Source: an uncultured beta proteobacterium (lineage in GTDB: Bacteria > Pseudomonadota > Gammaproteobacteria > Burkholderiales > SG8-39). From it: a stretch of 41,391 nt of DNA. Below are positions 32,009-40,595 of the stretch, piece after piece. The translations under genes were made by a program, and so were the position numbers. Numbering within the stretch: the first letter of the stretch is position 1; the number at the start of each line of letters is the position of its first letter. The notes under the pieces were generated by a model. That model saw nothing but the letters and a program-made list of their open reading frames with translations, had not been told where the DNA came from and searched no databases. The stretch covers positions 1-41,391 of the forward strand of contig CAIOLO010000006.1 in the NCBI GenBank assembly GCA_903859155.1. Reading direction: 5' to 3'.

Positions 32009-33184
32009 ATGCAACGCAATTGGATTGCCGTATTGTTCGTCGGTGTGCTGGCCGTGACGGGAATGCCGCGATGGGCCCGGGCTCAGTCAGATATGCAATG
32101 GTTGTCCGTGGATGACGCGCGCCTGCAATGGGTCAACGCGATGGCGTGGGAAGCGCGCGCCGGCGGCCTGCAGGCGGTGCGCGTGCCCAAGGCGCAACGC
32201 GACCAATGGTCGCAGGACAACGAGAAAAAGCGCGCCATGTCCGGCGCCGGCGTATCGGTGAGGTTTCGAACCGACTCACGGCGGATCGTGTTTCGCACTA
32301 CGCTGCTCGAAGTCGAAACCGTGCCGCTGGCGACCAACCCCGAGGACGCCTGGGAATTCAACCGTCCACCCTATTTTTCCTTGTATCGCGAGGGCCGTTA
32401 TGTCGCGGCCATTCCAGGGAAGATCCAGGGCGCGCAGCAGGAGGTGGTCATCCTCAACGATCGCGGGCCCGCAAGGGAAGCCGAATACCAGGTGCTGTTC
32501 CCGTTTTACTACCGCAATGCCGAAACCGTGATGCATGCGATCGGCCTGGATGCGGGGGCGAAAATCGCGGCGGCAGCGCCGGACAAGCGTCCGCGCGTGT
32601 TGTTCTATGGCGACTCGATCACCCACGGACACGGCGTGACCGCGCCGCACGAAACCTATGTGTGGCAGGCCTGCGAGAGGGCCGGCTGCGTGTCGCTCAA
32701 TTTCGGCTTCGGCGGCACCGGCTGGGGCGAGCGCATCGTGGCCGAAACCATCGCCGCTCGCGCCGACTGGGATGCGCTGGTGATCGCCATCGGCACCAAT
32801 TCCTTTGGCGGCATCGACGGCGCCAGCCGGCAAAAGGAGACCGCCGCGCAATACGGCGACAAGTACCGGGCGTTTCTCGATGTCATCCGCGCCCGGTGGC
32901 CTGGCAAGCCGATTATTTCGATGACGCCCATTTTGAATCGCGTGGAGATTCTGGATATCCGCAATCCCAACGGCGAAATGCCGCAGGACTACCGCAATGC
33001 CATCGAGCGCGTGGTGCGCGAGCGCCAGGCGGGCGACAAAAACATTTATCTTGTGGATGGCCTGAAACTGGTGGGTGACCAGCAGGACATGCTGGTGACC
33101 GACCTGGTGCATCCCAACGACTTTGGCATGCGCAGCATGGCGGTGGGGGTGGCCTCGGTGCTGCGGCCGCTGCTTGCGCGCTGA
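32009..33184 (+). CDS. Secreted SGNH/GDSL-family hydrolase
   Basis: 391 residues with a signal peptide ending at ARAQS, so periplasmic or exported. After about 180 residues of beta-rich N-terminal domain comes the SGNH core: block I FYGDSITHGHG with Ser near residue 203, the Gly block FGFGGTGWGER, the Asn block IAIGTNSFGG, and block V VTDLVHPNDFG with Asp and His. This matches the two-domain carbohydrate-esterase type arrangement of SGNH enzymes. A strong GGGGGAGG ribosome site precedes ATG. Substrate unknown; polysaccharide or sugar acetyl esters are typical for the layout. Confidence 0.88.
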   Translation: MQRNWIAVLFVGVLAVTGMPRWARAQSDMQWLSVDDARLQWVNAMAWEARAGGLQAVRVPKAQRDQWSQDNEKKRAMSGAGVSVRFRTDSRRIVFRTTLLEVETVPLATNPEDAWEFNRPPYFSLYREGRYVAAIPGKIQGAQQEVVILNDRGPAREAEYQVLFPFYYRNAETVMHAIGLDAGAKIAAAAPDKRPRVLFYGDSITHGHGVTAPHETYVWQACERAGCVSLNFGFGGTGWGERIVAETIAARADWDALVIAIGTNSFGGIDGASRQKETAAQYGDKYRAFLDVIRARWPGKPIISMTPILNRVEILDIRNPNGEMPQDYRNAIERVVRERQAGDKNIYLVDGLKLVGDQQDMLVTDLVHPNDFGMRSMAVGVASVLRPLLAR

Positions 33185-33233
33185 ACGCAACAGCGGATAT
33201 TTCATTCAATCCATTTGCAAGGGGAGGCAAGAC

Positions 33234-33638
33234 ATGCATATCGACGGCGGATGTCACTGCGGCAAGATTACTTACGAAGCGGATATCGACCCTCAGGTGG
33301 TCGCCATCTGCCATTGCACCGATTGCCAGACGCTCTCGGGCACGGCGTTCCGCACCGTGGTGTCGGTGAAGAAGGAAAACCTCAGGCTGCTCAGCGGCGA
33401 GCCGCGCATCTATATCAAGACCGCCGAAAGCGGCAACAAGCGCGCGCAGGCATTCTGCGCCGATTGCGGCACGCCGCTGTGGGCGACGTCGCCGACGGAT
33501 CAACAGGTGTTCGGTCTTCGCGTCGGCGCGATTCGCCAGCGCAATGAACTCAAGCCAAAGCGGCAGGTGTGGGCGCGCTCGGCGCAGGGATGGTTGAGCG
33601 ACCTGGGGTCGATTGCCAGGGTGGAGAAGCAGGCGTAG
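33234..33638 (+). CDS. GFA/CENP-V-family zinc protein
   Basis: 134 residues from ATG 33234, with GGGGAGG just upstream. Zinc-binding cysteines are arranged as in the glutathione-dependent formaldehyde-activating (Gfa) family: GGCHCGKITY, ICHCTDCQTLSG and FCADCGTPLW. Most family members have no shown activity; a link to formaldehyde is possible since a MetE-like gene is in the window, but that is weak. It follows the SGNH gene by 49 bases and may be cotranscribed. Confidence 0.88.
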   Translation: MHIDGGCHCGKITYEADIDPQVVAICHCTDCQTLSGTAFRTVVSVKKENLRLLSGEPRIYIKTAESGNKRAQAFCADCGTPLWATSPTDQQVFGLRVGAIRQRNELKPKRQVWARSAQGWLSDLGSIARVEKQA

Positions 33639-33701
33639 GTTGGACTGGGAAAGTGAACCGCGCGCAACGAATCCCAAAGACATTGCCGCAATCCAAGATG
33701 C

Positions 33702-35603
33702 TCAATGAATCACGTAGTGGTGGCTGTAAGCCTTCATCACTGCGGCGATGCGTTTCTCGATGGCCGGCCGGGTGCCGGATTTTTCCCCTGAGATTTTTAT
33801 CGTCACCCGCGTGCCGTGGGTGGCGTCGTGGCCCACTTCGACTTCGACAAGGGCGTCGCCCTGCAGCGCCTCGCCGAGAACCCGGGTGTAGTGCCGTTTC
33901 GCGGCATCGAAGCGCAGGCCCACTTTGTCGGGCTTGCCGATGTCGGTGACCGGCATGGTGTCGATGAAATGCAATTCCCTGGGAACGGCGGGCCGCTCGG
34001 GGATGTGCGCTTCGGCGAACGTCAGGATTTCCTCCGCGGTGGCGGTGGAATCGTTCACTCGCTGCACGTAGGCGATCGGCAGCTCGCCCGCATAGCTGTC
34101 CGGTTTGCCCACCGCCGCGACGTGCAGCACCGCCGGGTGCTTGCGGATGGCGTGTTCGATGGTCTGCGGGTCGATGTTGTGGCCGCCGCGGATGATGAGG
34201 TCCTTGACGCGTCCGGTGATCCACAGGAAGCCGTCTTCATCGACGCGGCCGCAGTCGCCCGACTTGAAGTAGCCGTCCCTGGTGAAGATGCCGACATTCT
34301 GTTTCGGATCGACATAGCCGGGGGTCACTCCCGGCCCTTTCACCACGATGATGCCCAGTTCATTGGGTTCGCAAAAGCGCGCGATATTGCCCTCAGAGTC
34401 CAGTTCCACCGGGCGCACCTGGGTGTAGGGCACGCGCATGCCGGTGGAGCCGAAACGCGGGTCGCCTTCGCGCGGCGGCTGGGTGGCGCCGGTGGTGTAT
34501 TCGGTGGAGCCGTAGGTGAGCAGCACGCGGATGCCCAGGCCGCGCTCGAGTTCCCGGGCGGTCTCCACCGGCAAGGGCGCCGAACCCGAGGTGGCGACTT
34601 TCTTCAGCGTGCTGACGTCTTCGGTGGTGGGCAGGTTCTTGGCGAGCACCGAGAGCGTGGTGGGCACGCCGGTGAACTGGGTGATGCGGTACTTCTCCAC
34701 GAACTTCCAGTAGTTGGCGATGAAGCGCTTGTCGCGCGCGCCCAGCGCCGAGGGGATCATCACCATCATGCCGTGGACAATCGAGAGGATGCCGCGCGAG
34801 AGCACGCCGGCCACATGGAACAGCGGGTAATCGGCGAAGATGCTGTCGCTTTTTCCCGGCCCGCCGGTGGCGCCATGCGCCCAGGCCTTGTAGCAAAAGC
34901 CGCGGTGGGCAAGCCTCACCAGCTTGGGCGAGCCGGTGGTGCCGCCTGAATGCACGTAACCGCCGATGTCGTCGGCGCCGAATTTGCGCTCGAAGGCGAG
35001 CTTGTCGCCGGGCTGTTTCGCGCACAGATCATCGAAATCCGATTCCGGCAGTTTGCGCCCGCCCAGGGCCTGCACCGAAAGTATCTGCAAGTCTTCGGGC
35101 AACTGGTCTCGAATCGCCTGGACGTTCTCCCATATCTCGTAGCCCGGCGTGGGGCCGAGCACCACCAGCACGCGGGTTCTGGCGTTGCGGATGAGTTCGG
35201 CCAGGTGATCGGATTTCAGCATCCAGTTCACCACGCAGGTGATGCCGGTGGCGATGCCGCCGTACAGGCTGAAATAAAGCTGCGGCAAGGTCGGCATCAG
35301 CAACAGCACGCCGTCTTCCTTCTGCACGCCCAGCGAATAAAACAGATTCGAGGCCTGCGTCGAGCGCCTGGCCAGTTCGCGGTAGGTGACTTGAACAGGA
35401 CTGGCCTGCGGGTCGCCGTTCTCGACGTAATTGATCGCCACCTTGTCCGGATTGTAGGTCCAGCCGCGGCGGATCCAGTCGTTCAGGTCCCAGGACCAGA
35501 CGCGCTCCTCGAGCGGAATGCGCTCCAGCGCCTCGATGTCGCGGATGGTGCGGATGGGCGGATAGGCTTCTTCGGCGGGTGCGGCCGGGACGGTGGCAGA
35601 CAT
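33702..35603 (-). CDS. AMP-forming acyl-CoA synthetase / ligase
   Basis: 633 residues from ATG 35603; upstream frame to 36002 is antisense to the CcdA gene. Core motifs of the ANL superfamily are present: HSGGTTGSPKLVRL (ATP loop), TYGSTEYTTG, KSGDCGRVDEDGFLWITGRVKDLIIRGGHNIDP (split over the hinge), and the catalytic Lys in VTDIGKPDKVGLR. About 60 residues follow this motif, longer than usual. These enzymes activate carboxylic acids through an acyl-adenylate to CoA thioesters. With CoA-transferase and pobA in the window an aromatic or cyclic acid is a fair guess, but the substrate is not determined. Confidence 0.9.
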   Translation of the reverse strand: MSATVPAAPAEEAYPPIRTIRDIEALERIPLEERVWSWDLNDWIRRGWTYNPDKVAINYVENGDPQASPVQVTYRELARRSTQASNLFYSLGVQKEDGVLLLMPTLPQLYFSLYGGIATGITCVVNWMLKSDHLAELIRNARTRVLVVLGPTPGYEIWENVQAIRDQLPEDLQILSVQALGGRKLPESDFDDLCAKQPGDKLAFERKFGADDIGGYVHSGGTTGSPKLVRLAHRGFCYKAWAHGATGGPGKSDSIFADYPLFHVAGVLSRGILSIVHGMMVMIPSALGARDKRFIANYWKFVEKYRITQFTGVPTTLSVLAKNLPTTEDVSTLKKVATSGSAPLPVETARELERGLGIRVLLTYGSTEYTTGATQPPREGDPRFGSTGMRVPYTQVRPVELDSEGNIARFCEPNELGIIVVKGPGVTPGYVDPKQNVGIFTRDGYFKSGDCGRVDEDGFLWITGRVKDLIIRGGHNIDPQTIEHAIRKHPAVLHVAAVGKPDSYAGELPIAYVQRVNDSTATAEEILTFAEAHIPERPAVPRELHFIDTMPVTDIGKPDKVGLRFDAAKRHYTRVLGEALQGDALVEVEVGHDATHGTRVTIKISGEKSGTRPAIEKRIAAVMKAYSHHYVIH

Positions 35604-35696
35604 GGGATCTTCTGGCAAAAATGCAAAGGCGCAATCTACCTTGCCCTTGAGGGCGGCGCAATGCGGCTTGGCGCTTGTCCGGACAGGCTGCGCCAT

Positions 35697-35717
35697 GATG
35701 CGCATATAATGCGCATC
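35697..35717. promoter_or_regulatory. 21-bp palindrome centred on a consensus -10 box (ccdAB promoter)
   Basis: GATGCGCAT (35697-35705) and ATGCGCATC (35709-35717) are exact inverted arms around ATA. TATAAT, the sigma-70 -10 consensus, sits at 35705-35710 across its centre, reading toward ccdA. A second palindrome, TGTCCGGACA, is at 35676-35685. Binding here would block polymerase directly, as expected of a CcdA-CcdB operator. Confidence 0.65.
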
Positions 35718-35786
35718 AGATTGCTCCGGCAGATTAGTTTGCTGTGAAACATGCTGGATGGGCTGAATGGAAATGGGAGGCGACCG

Positions 35787-36038
35787 ATGAAAACCGGTTA
35801 CAACGCCGAGGCACGAAAGCGCGCGGTAAATCTCACCTTGAATGAGGATTTGGTCATTCAAGCGCGTGAAATGGCGGGAAATCTCTCCGGTGTCGTCGAA
35901 TCGCTGCTTGCCGAATATGTCGAGCAGGAAGGTCGTCGGCGATTGGCCAAGGGCAGGGCCCTTGAAGCGACAGTCGCGATCTGGAATGACTTCGACGAAC
36001 ATCGCGGATCATTCGCGGACCAGTACTCCACGCTTTGA
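35787..36038 (+). CDS. ccdA: CcdA-family antitoxin
   Basis: 83 residues from ATG 35787, with GGGAGG upstream; an earlier TTG-type start at 35751 is not needed. The N-terminal ribbon-helix-helix reads RAVNLTLNEDLVIQAREM, then LSGVVESLLAEYVEQE. The C-terminal WNDFDEHRGSFADQYSTL matches the CcdA tail that binds CcdB. Nine bases separate it from ccdB. Confidence 0.9.
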   Translation: MKTGYNAEARKRAVNLTLNEDLVIQAREMAGNLSGVVESLLAEYVEQEGRRRLAKGRALEATVAIWNDFDEHRGSFADQYSTL

Positions 36039-36047
36039 CGGCGAATC

Positions 36048-36368
36048 GTGGCTCAATTCGACGTGCACCGAAACATCGGGAAGCTTCGCGAGGATATTCC
36101 GTTCGTGGTGCTGGTTCAGTCGTCGCTATACGACAATTACCGGCGCCGCGTGCTGGTTCCGCTGGTGCGAAAGTCTCTTCTTCCCAGAATCGCCGACCCG
36201 GCATTCAATCCGACTTTCAGGATAGAAAATATCCTGGTCTTGCTCCATCCCCTGGAAATTGCCTCGGTACCCAGAGAACAAATCGGCAAATTCGTTCTAT
36301 CGCTGGAAAAAGAGGGCGGACGCATCATGGATGCGCTGGACAGACTGCTGACGCGGGCGTGGAAATAG
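36048..36368 (+). CDS. ccdB: CcdB-family gyrase-poisoning toxin
   Basis: 106 residues from GTG 36048. It starts AQFDVHRN as in CcdB and continues with VVLVQSSLYDNYRRRVLVPL and FRIENILVLLHPLEIASVP. CcdB poisons DNA gyrase through its C-terminal residues; here the end is RLLTRAWK rather than the F-plasmid ending with Trp-Gly-Ile, so the exact contact may differ, though the Trp is kept. It converges on a Bug gene with only 14 bases between. Chromosomal copies like this are common. Confidence 0.9.
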   Translation: MAQFDVHRNIGKLREDIPFVVLVQSSLYDNYRRRVLVPLVRKSLLPRIADPAFNPTFRIENILVLLHPLEIASVPREQIGKFVLSLEKEGGRIMDALDRLLTRAWK

Positions 36369-36382
36369 AATCGGCGCGGGAA

Positions 36383-37354
36383 TTACTCGCGCTTGCCCGC
36401 GAGTCGCGCCAGTTCTTCTCCGGATTTGCGGTCCTCGACAATGAATTTCGCGAACTGCTCGGGCGTGCTGCCCACCGCGTCGAAGCCGAAGGGCGTGACG
36501 TTCTTGTCGCGGAACTCCGGCGTGTTGATGATCGCCGACAGCTCTGCCGACAGGCGCGTGACGGGTTCCCTTGGCACACCGGCGGGCATGAGGATGCCCA
36601 GCCATGATTTGGTGGCAAAGGGCGGCAGGCCGGCATCGGCGAAGGAAGGCACCCTGGGCATGAGCGGATTGCGGCTCTCCCCCGGCACTGCCAGCCCCTT
36701 GAGTCGTCCGGCATTCACGTCGTTGACGATGGTCGGGTTGCCGATGGCCAGGTACATCACCTGTATGGTGTTGTTCAGCAGCGAGGGCAGGGCGTCGGGC
36801 GAACCCTTGTAGGGCACATAGGTCATGCGCGCGCCGGTTTCCTTGGTAAGCCACGCGAGAATGGCCACGCTGGCGCCGAAGGCGGTGTAGTTGATCTTGT
36901 CCGGATTGGCCTTGGAGTAGGTCACCATCTCCTGGAAGGTATTGAAGGGCACCTGCGCGTTGGCCACCATCACGTTCTGCAGATAGACCAGGTGCGATAC
37001 CGGCGTGAAGTCCTTCATCACGTCGTAGGGCTGCTGTTCCTGAAACGGCGAGATGGAGATGTTGTCGCGCAGCGCCATGCAGGCCACGTAGCCGTCGGGC
37101 CGGGCCTTGGCGCAGCCGGACATGGCAATGGTGAAATTGCCGCCGGGGCGGTTCTCGACAATGAAGGGTTGGCCGGTGCGCTCCGTAAAAACCCGTCCGA
37201 CGGAGCGCGCCAGAATGTCGACGCCGCCGCCAGGAGGTATGGGGACGTACAGATGCACCGGGCGAACCGGATAGCTTTGCGCGAACGCCTGAGCGGCGAG
37301 CAATGCCGCGATGCTGGCGAAATGGTTCAGTTTGGATTTCAGGATCATCGTCAT
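36383..37354 (-). CDS. Bug/TctC-family periplasmic solute receptor (6 of 6)
   Basis: 323 residues with a signal peptide ending at QAFAQS. The ligand loop reads VPIPPGGGVDILAR. Other marks are VENRPGGNFTIAMSGCAKARPDG, YVPYKGSPDALPSLLNN and VPSFADAGLPPFA. A Cys in the SGCAKA segment is unusual at a position that is often Ala-rich. No transporter partner is nearby. Confidence 0.93.
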   Translation of the reverse strand: MTMILKSKLNHFASIAALLAAQAFAQSYPVRPVHLYVPIPPGGGVDILARSVGRVFTERTGQPFIVENRPGGNFTIAMSGCAKARPDGYVACMALRDNISISPFQEQQPYDVMKDFTPVSHLVYLQNVMVANAQVPFNTFQEMVTYSKANPDKINYTAFGASVAILAWLTKETGARMTYVPYKGSPDALPSLLNNTIQVMYLAIGNPTIVNDVNAGRLKGLAVPGESRNPLMPRVPSFADAGLPPFATKSWLGILMPAGVPREPVTRLSAELSAIINTPEFRDKNVTPFGFDAVGSTPEQFAKFIVEDRKSGEELARLAGKRE

Positions 37355-37796
37355 TTTTGCAGGCGCTCGCGTGACGTCGGGTTGGAAGAAACGGCTGCCA
37401 GTTTACCGCGATCGCTGCAACGCGAGTTGGGCGCGGTACATCTAAGGCCTGAATTCGGCCATGTCCGGGCGTTCGAGATGGCGTCCTAATTCCAGTCTCC
37501 GGACTCCTCTGGATGTCCGGTTTCCGGCGAGCAGTTTGATCGGAACAAGGACCAAGGTCGGCCAATTTCCAAGTCGATGTACTGCTGAATCAGTGGATTC
37601 GATGGCCGGCAAGATCGAGCTAAAGGCGATTTGCGGCAGTCAGTGACACGAACCATGACACGAACCATTTGACGAATCCGAATCATCAGTCTAGTCTGAC
37701 CAATGTTTTCGGGGATATGGCAGCCTCCCCGTCCAAGACGCCCTGCGTCCAAGGCCTGCCCGACATCTGGCGTGATCGCTATGTGGAGGGTCTACC
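37355..37796. other. Gene-poor region before the chromate transporter fragment
   Basis: No convincing gene in 442 bases. It contains a tandem duplication of TGACACGAACCA at 37644-37667 and presumably the promoter of the fragment at 37797. Confidence 0.5.
37644..37667. repeat. Tandem duplication of a 12-mer
   Basis: TGACACGAACCA occurs twice head to tail, about 130 bases before the chromate transporter fragment. It may be a direct-repeat operator or a slippage product. Confidence 0.7.
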
Positions 37797-38036
37797 ATGG
37801 ACGATTCAAAGATTACTGCAACTACTGCCATTACCTCTGATTCAAAGCCCGGCTATTCGCTCTGGCAGATGACGCAGTACGCGCTGCGCTTAGGTACTTT
37901 TGGCTTCGGCGGTCCGGCGGCGCTGGTGAGCTTCATGTATCGGGATCTGGTCGAGCAGCGGAAGTGGATCTCTGAGACCGACTACAAAGAAGGCCTCACA
38001 CTGGCACAGCTGATGCCAGACAGTACGCTTTGGTAG
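37797..38036 (+). pseudogene. chrA: N-terminal fragment of a ChrA-type chromate transporter
   Basis: Only 79 residues remain of a protein usually about 400 or more. The sequence YSLWQMTQYALRLGTFGFGG, then LVEQRKWISETDYKEGL and TLAQLMP, is the start of the first CHR domain; the usual next step (GPLAAQ) is replaced by DSTLW and a stop. The break at about 38018 is abrupt, and the following DNA does not encode the rest in any frame. The fragment would contain at most the first membrane segment, so it cannot export chromate. Insertion or deletion is the likely cause. Confidence 0.85.
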
Positions 38037-38381
38037 TCGCCGCCCACTGAAATTCCGGCCAAAATCCGCTTCCTCAAATTGCTAGATAACCATTTCGACT
38101 AGCGGTTTTCATGAAGGACAAGAAAATCAATTCCGCGCGTAAGACGCGTCGACCTATGTAATATCCCGCTATGTCGTAATGCTGGTACTTATAAAATGGC
38201 ACCCCAATGCCGATTATGTTGAATCCGCTGGGGACAAACTGCCAGATCCCGGGTTTCCTGGGTAAAGGGAACTGGCAACAATGCTGGAACGCTTGGCGGC
38301 GCTCGAGTCGAAATAGCGCCGCATGCCGGGCAAGGCGACCGCAGGCGGGGTGTATCGCCCGCGCTCAGCTTATCAAACGCG
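38037..38381. other. Non-coding segment after the chrA break
   Basis: No gene is supported in these 345 bases. Composition changes at about 38040-38200 to more A/T. It may be the scar of an element that removed the rest of chrA, but I could not recognise a known insertion-sequence end. Confidence 0.4.
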
Positions 38382-39938
38382 TCATCGATTCCCGCCCGCG
38401 GGCTTGGCCGCCGCATCCACGGGCGCGGCGCGATGCGTGCTCGTCCTGAGAGGTATTTCCCTGAGATAGAAAGTGGCCACGAAAGCCGCCGCCGCGATCG
38501 CGCCGGCCGCCGCGAAGGCGTAGCTGAAGGAATGCGACAGCGCGGGGATGAGAATGGCGCGCGTGTCCTCGGGCAGGAGTGCCAGTCCCTGGCGGCCGCC
38601 GCTCAAGAGCGCCGAGCCGTACCTGGAATGGCCGTCGGCGGCAACGGTGCGGTCCAGCGTCGCCATCAGCAGCGCCCAAAGAATTCCGGCGCCGAATGCG
38701 CCACCGAGCGCGCGGAAGAACGCCGTGGCGCCGGTGGCTGCACCGAGATCTTCGAGGTCCGCCGAGTTCTGGATGGCGACCCAGAGCGGCGACTGGCACA
38801 AGCCATTGCCGATCGCGTTGACGACCATGAAGATCTCCACCAACCAGAGTGGCGTTGTCGCATCCATGGTGGTGAAGAGCGCGGCGGCGATGGCGAGTAT
38901 CAAAAACCCGAGCCGCGGCGGCCCCACGTAGCGGCCGGTGCGCTGCACCCGCTTGCCGGTGGAGATCGAGACGATCACCTGGGCGATGAAGGGAATGATC
39001 AGCATGGCGCCCGAGACGGCGGCGCTGACGCCCACGGCGAACTGCAGGTAGACCGGCAGCAGCATGAAAGTGCCGATGGTGATGGCATTGATGAAGAAAT
39101 TGAGCAGGCTCGCCACGCAGAACACCGGCGTCCTGAACAGCCGCGGTGGCAGCAGCGCTTCGGGCGCGCGCAGCTCGCGAAGGACGAAAGCGGCCACGAA
39201 CACGAGCGCGGCCGCGGCTAGCCCCAGCCATAGCGCGGAATTCCACGGCAGGGTGTGGCCGCCCAGCGTAACGGTGAGCACCAGGGCGCCGACCGCCGGC
39301 ACCAGCAGCGCTGCGCCGAGATAGTCGATCGGCCGGCGCACATGGCGCACCACGACGCGGGCGAGGCCCCGATGGCACAGCACATAGGCGGCGACGCCCA
39401 GCGGCAGGTAGAGCCAGAACGCCCAGCGCCAGGTGAGATATTCGACGCACAAGCCGCCGATCACCGGGCCGGCGATCGCCGCGCTGGTGAAGGCGCTGGT
39501 GATGTAGGCCTGGTAGCGCCCGCGCTCGCGGGCCGAGACCACGTCGGCGATCGCGGCCTGCCCCATGGCATAAATCCCGCCCCCGCCGACGCCCTGCACC
39601 ACACGCGCCGCAATCAGGAAGCCCATGCTCGGTGCGAGCGCGCAGGCCACCGCGGCTACGAGGAAGATGCCGATCGAGAACTCGAGCATGACGCGCCGGC
39701 CCCACAGATCGGAGAGCTTCCCCATCACCAGGGTCGAGACCGTGCTCGCCATCAGGTAGGCGGTGATCAGCCAGGAAAGATAGGGCACGGCATGGAAATC
39801 GGCGGCGATCGACGGCAGCGCCGTCGCCAGCACCGTCTGGTCGAGCGCCGCCATCAGCATGCACAGCAGCACCCCCGACAGGATGCGCAGCACCTCCTGA
39901 TGGCTGAAGCCCGTCGTCCGGGCGTCGGAATTCGGCAT
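38382..39938 (-). CDS. MFS multidrug exporter, DHA2 (EmrB/QacA-type, 14 TM)
   Basis: 518 residues with about 14 hydrophobic segments. Motif A is GKLSDLWGRR, and the antiporter motif C region reads SAAIAGPVIGGLCVEYLTWRWAF. Asp in LMAALDQTVLATALPSI (TM1) is the family signature. DHA2 proteins export drugs or toxic organics by proton antiport. No membrane-fusion (EmrA) partner or TetR regulator is adjacent in the window, so it may act alone at the inner membrane. Substrate unknown. Confidence 0.93.
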   Translation of the reverse strand: MPNSDARTTGFSHQEVLRILSGVLLCMLMAALDQTVLATALPSIAADFHAVPYLSWLITAYLMASTVSTLVMGKLSDLWGRRVMLEFSIGIFLVAAVACALAPSMGFLIAARVVQGVGGGGIYAMGQAAIADVVSARERGRYQAYITSAFTSAAIAGPVIGGLCVEYLTWRWAFWLYLPLGVAAYVLCHRGLARVVVRHVRRPIDYLGAALLVPAVGALVLTVTLGGHTLPWNSALWLGLAAAALVFVAAFVLRELRAPEALLPPRLFRTPVFCVASLLNFFINAITIGTFMLLPVYLQFAVGVSAAVSGAMLIIPFIAQVIVSISTGKRVQRTGRYVGPPRLGFLILAIAAALFTTMDATTPLWLVEIFMVVNAIGNGLCQSPLWVAIQNSADLEDLGAATGATAFFRALGGAFGAGILWALLMATLDRTVAADGHSRYGSALLSGGRQGLALLPEDTRAILIPALSHSFSYAFAAAGAIAAAAFVATFYLREIPLRTSTHRAAPVDAAAKPAGGNR

Positions 39939-40595
39939 AGCTTCTCCCTTGCCGGTGAGTGTCTGTCACCTCACGGGAGAACCATCACGTGCAGGGACGG
40001 CAGAGCATACCGCTAATTTCCGCCCGATCGCATTGTCACGCACGGGCCGCAGCGGGTCCGATACCCCTGGTTCCCAGTCTGCATAGACGGGAGTGCACCA
40101 GGTCGCCAGGCACTGATCAGCACGGCCCGCGTTCGCTCGTGGCGCCGAGCAAACACATTGAAGCAGTGCAATTGGCCATGCCTGGCTGAAGAACATCGGC
40201 TTTCGGGTCGTGTCGAAGACCACCGGCAATTCATGGACGTCATTCAGCAGTCGGCCATACCGGACGTTCCAGGGTGCATTCTCTGGTGAGTGGTCTTCGG
40301 CCACTGCCGCTGCTGGCGATCAGATGCAGAGGGCAGCAACGCTTCGAATTCGAGCGTCCGCAGCCGAAAAAGTTGGGATGGCGCTCTCGGCCATGACCGG
40401 CCAGTGGAGTTTCCACCTTGAACGGCTCTCGTAGACTTCAAGCGGTCTCTTGGCCAATGCATAGCAAATGGCCGGTCCACTCAGATTGCTGCCGCTCGGC
40501 ACCGTGGTCCCTGCCCGTCAAGGGAGGGCGAAGCAGCACCCGATCAAACCGACCGGCCTGGATTGTGATCTCAGCAGTCCTGGTATGGACAGACA
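39939..40595. other. Intergenic region with no recognised gene
   Basis: 657 bases. Several short overlapping frames exist on the minus strand (39966-40304, 40244-40480), but none resembles a known family or has a good ribosome site. It may contain a decayed gene. The MFS promoter must lie at its left end. Confidence 0.5.

Noticed and set aside
31679-32057. Cys/Gly/Arg-rich small proteins across the octamer repeat
   Set aside because: Three frames are open only because an 8-base unit cycles through all frames; none has family similarity.
38365-39969. Second long minus-strand frame overlapping the MFS gene
   Set aside because: Arg/Gly/Ala-rich shadow; the other frame shows 14 membrane segments and MFS motifs.
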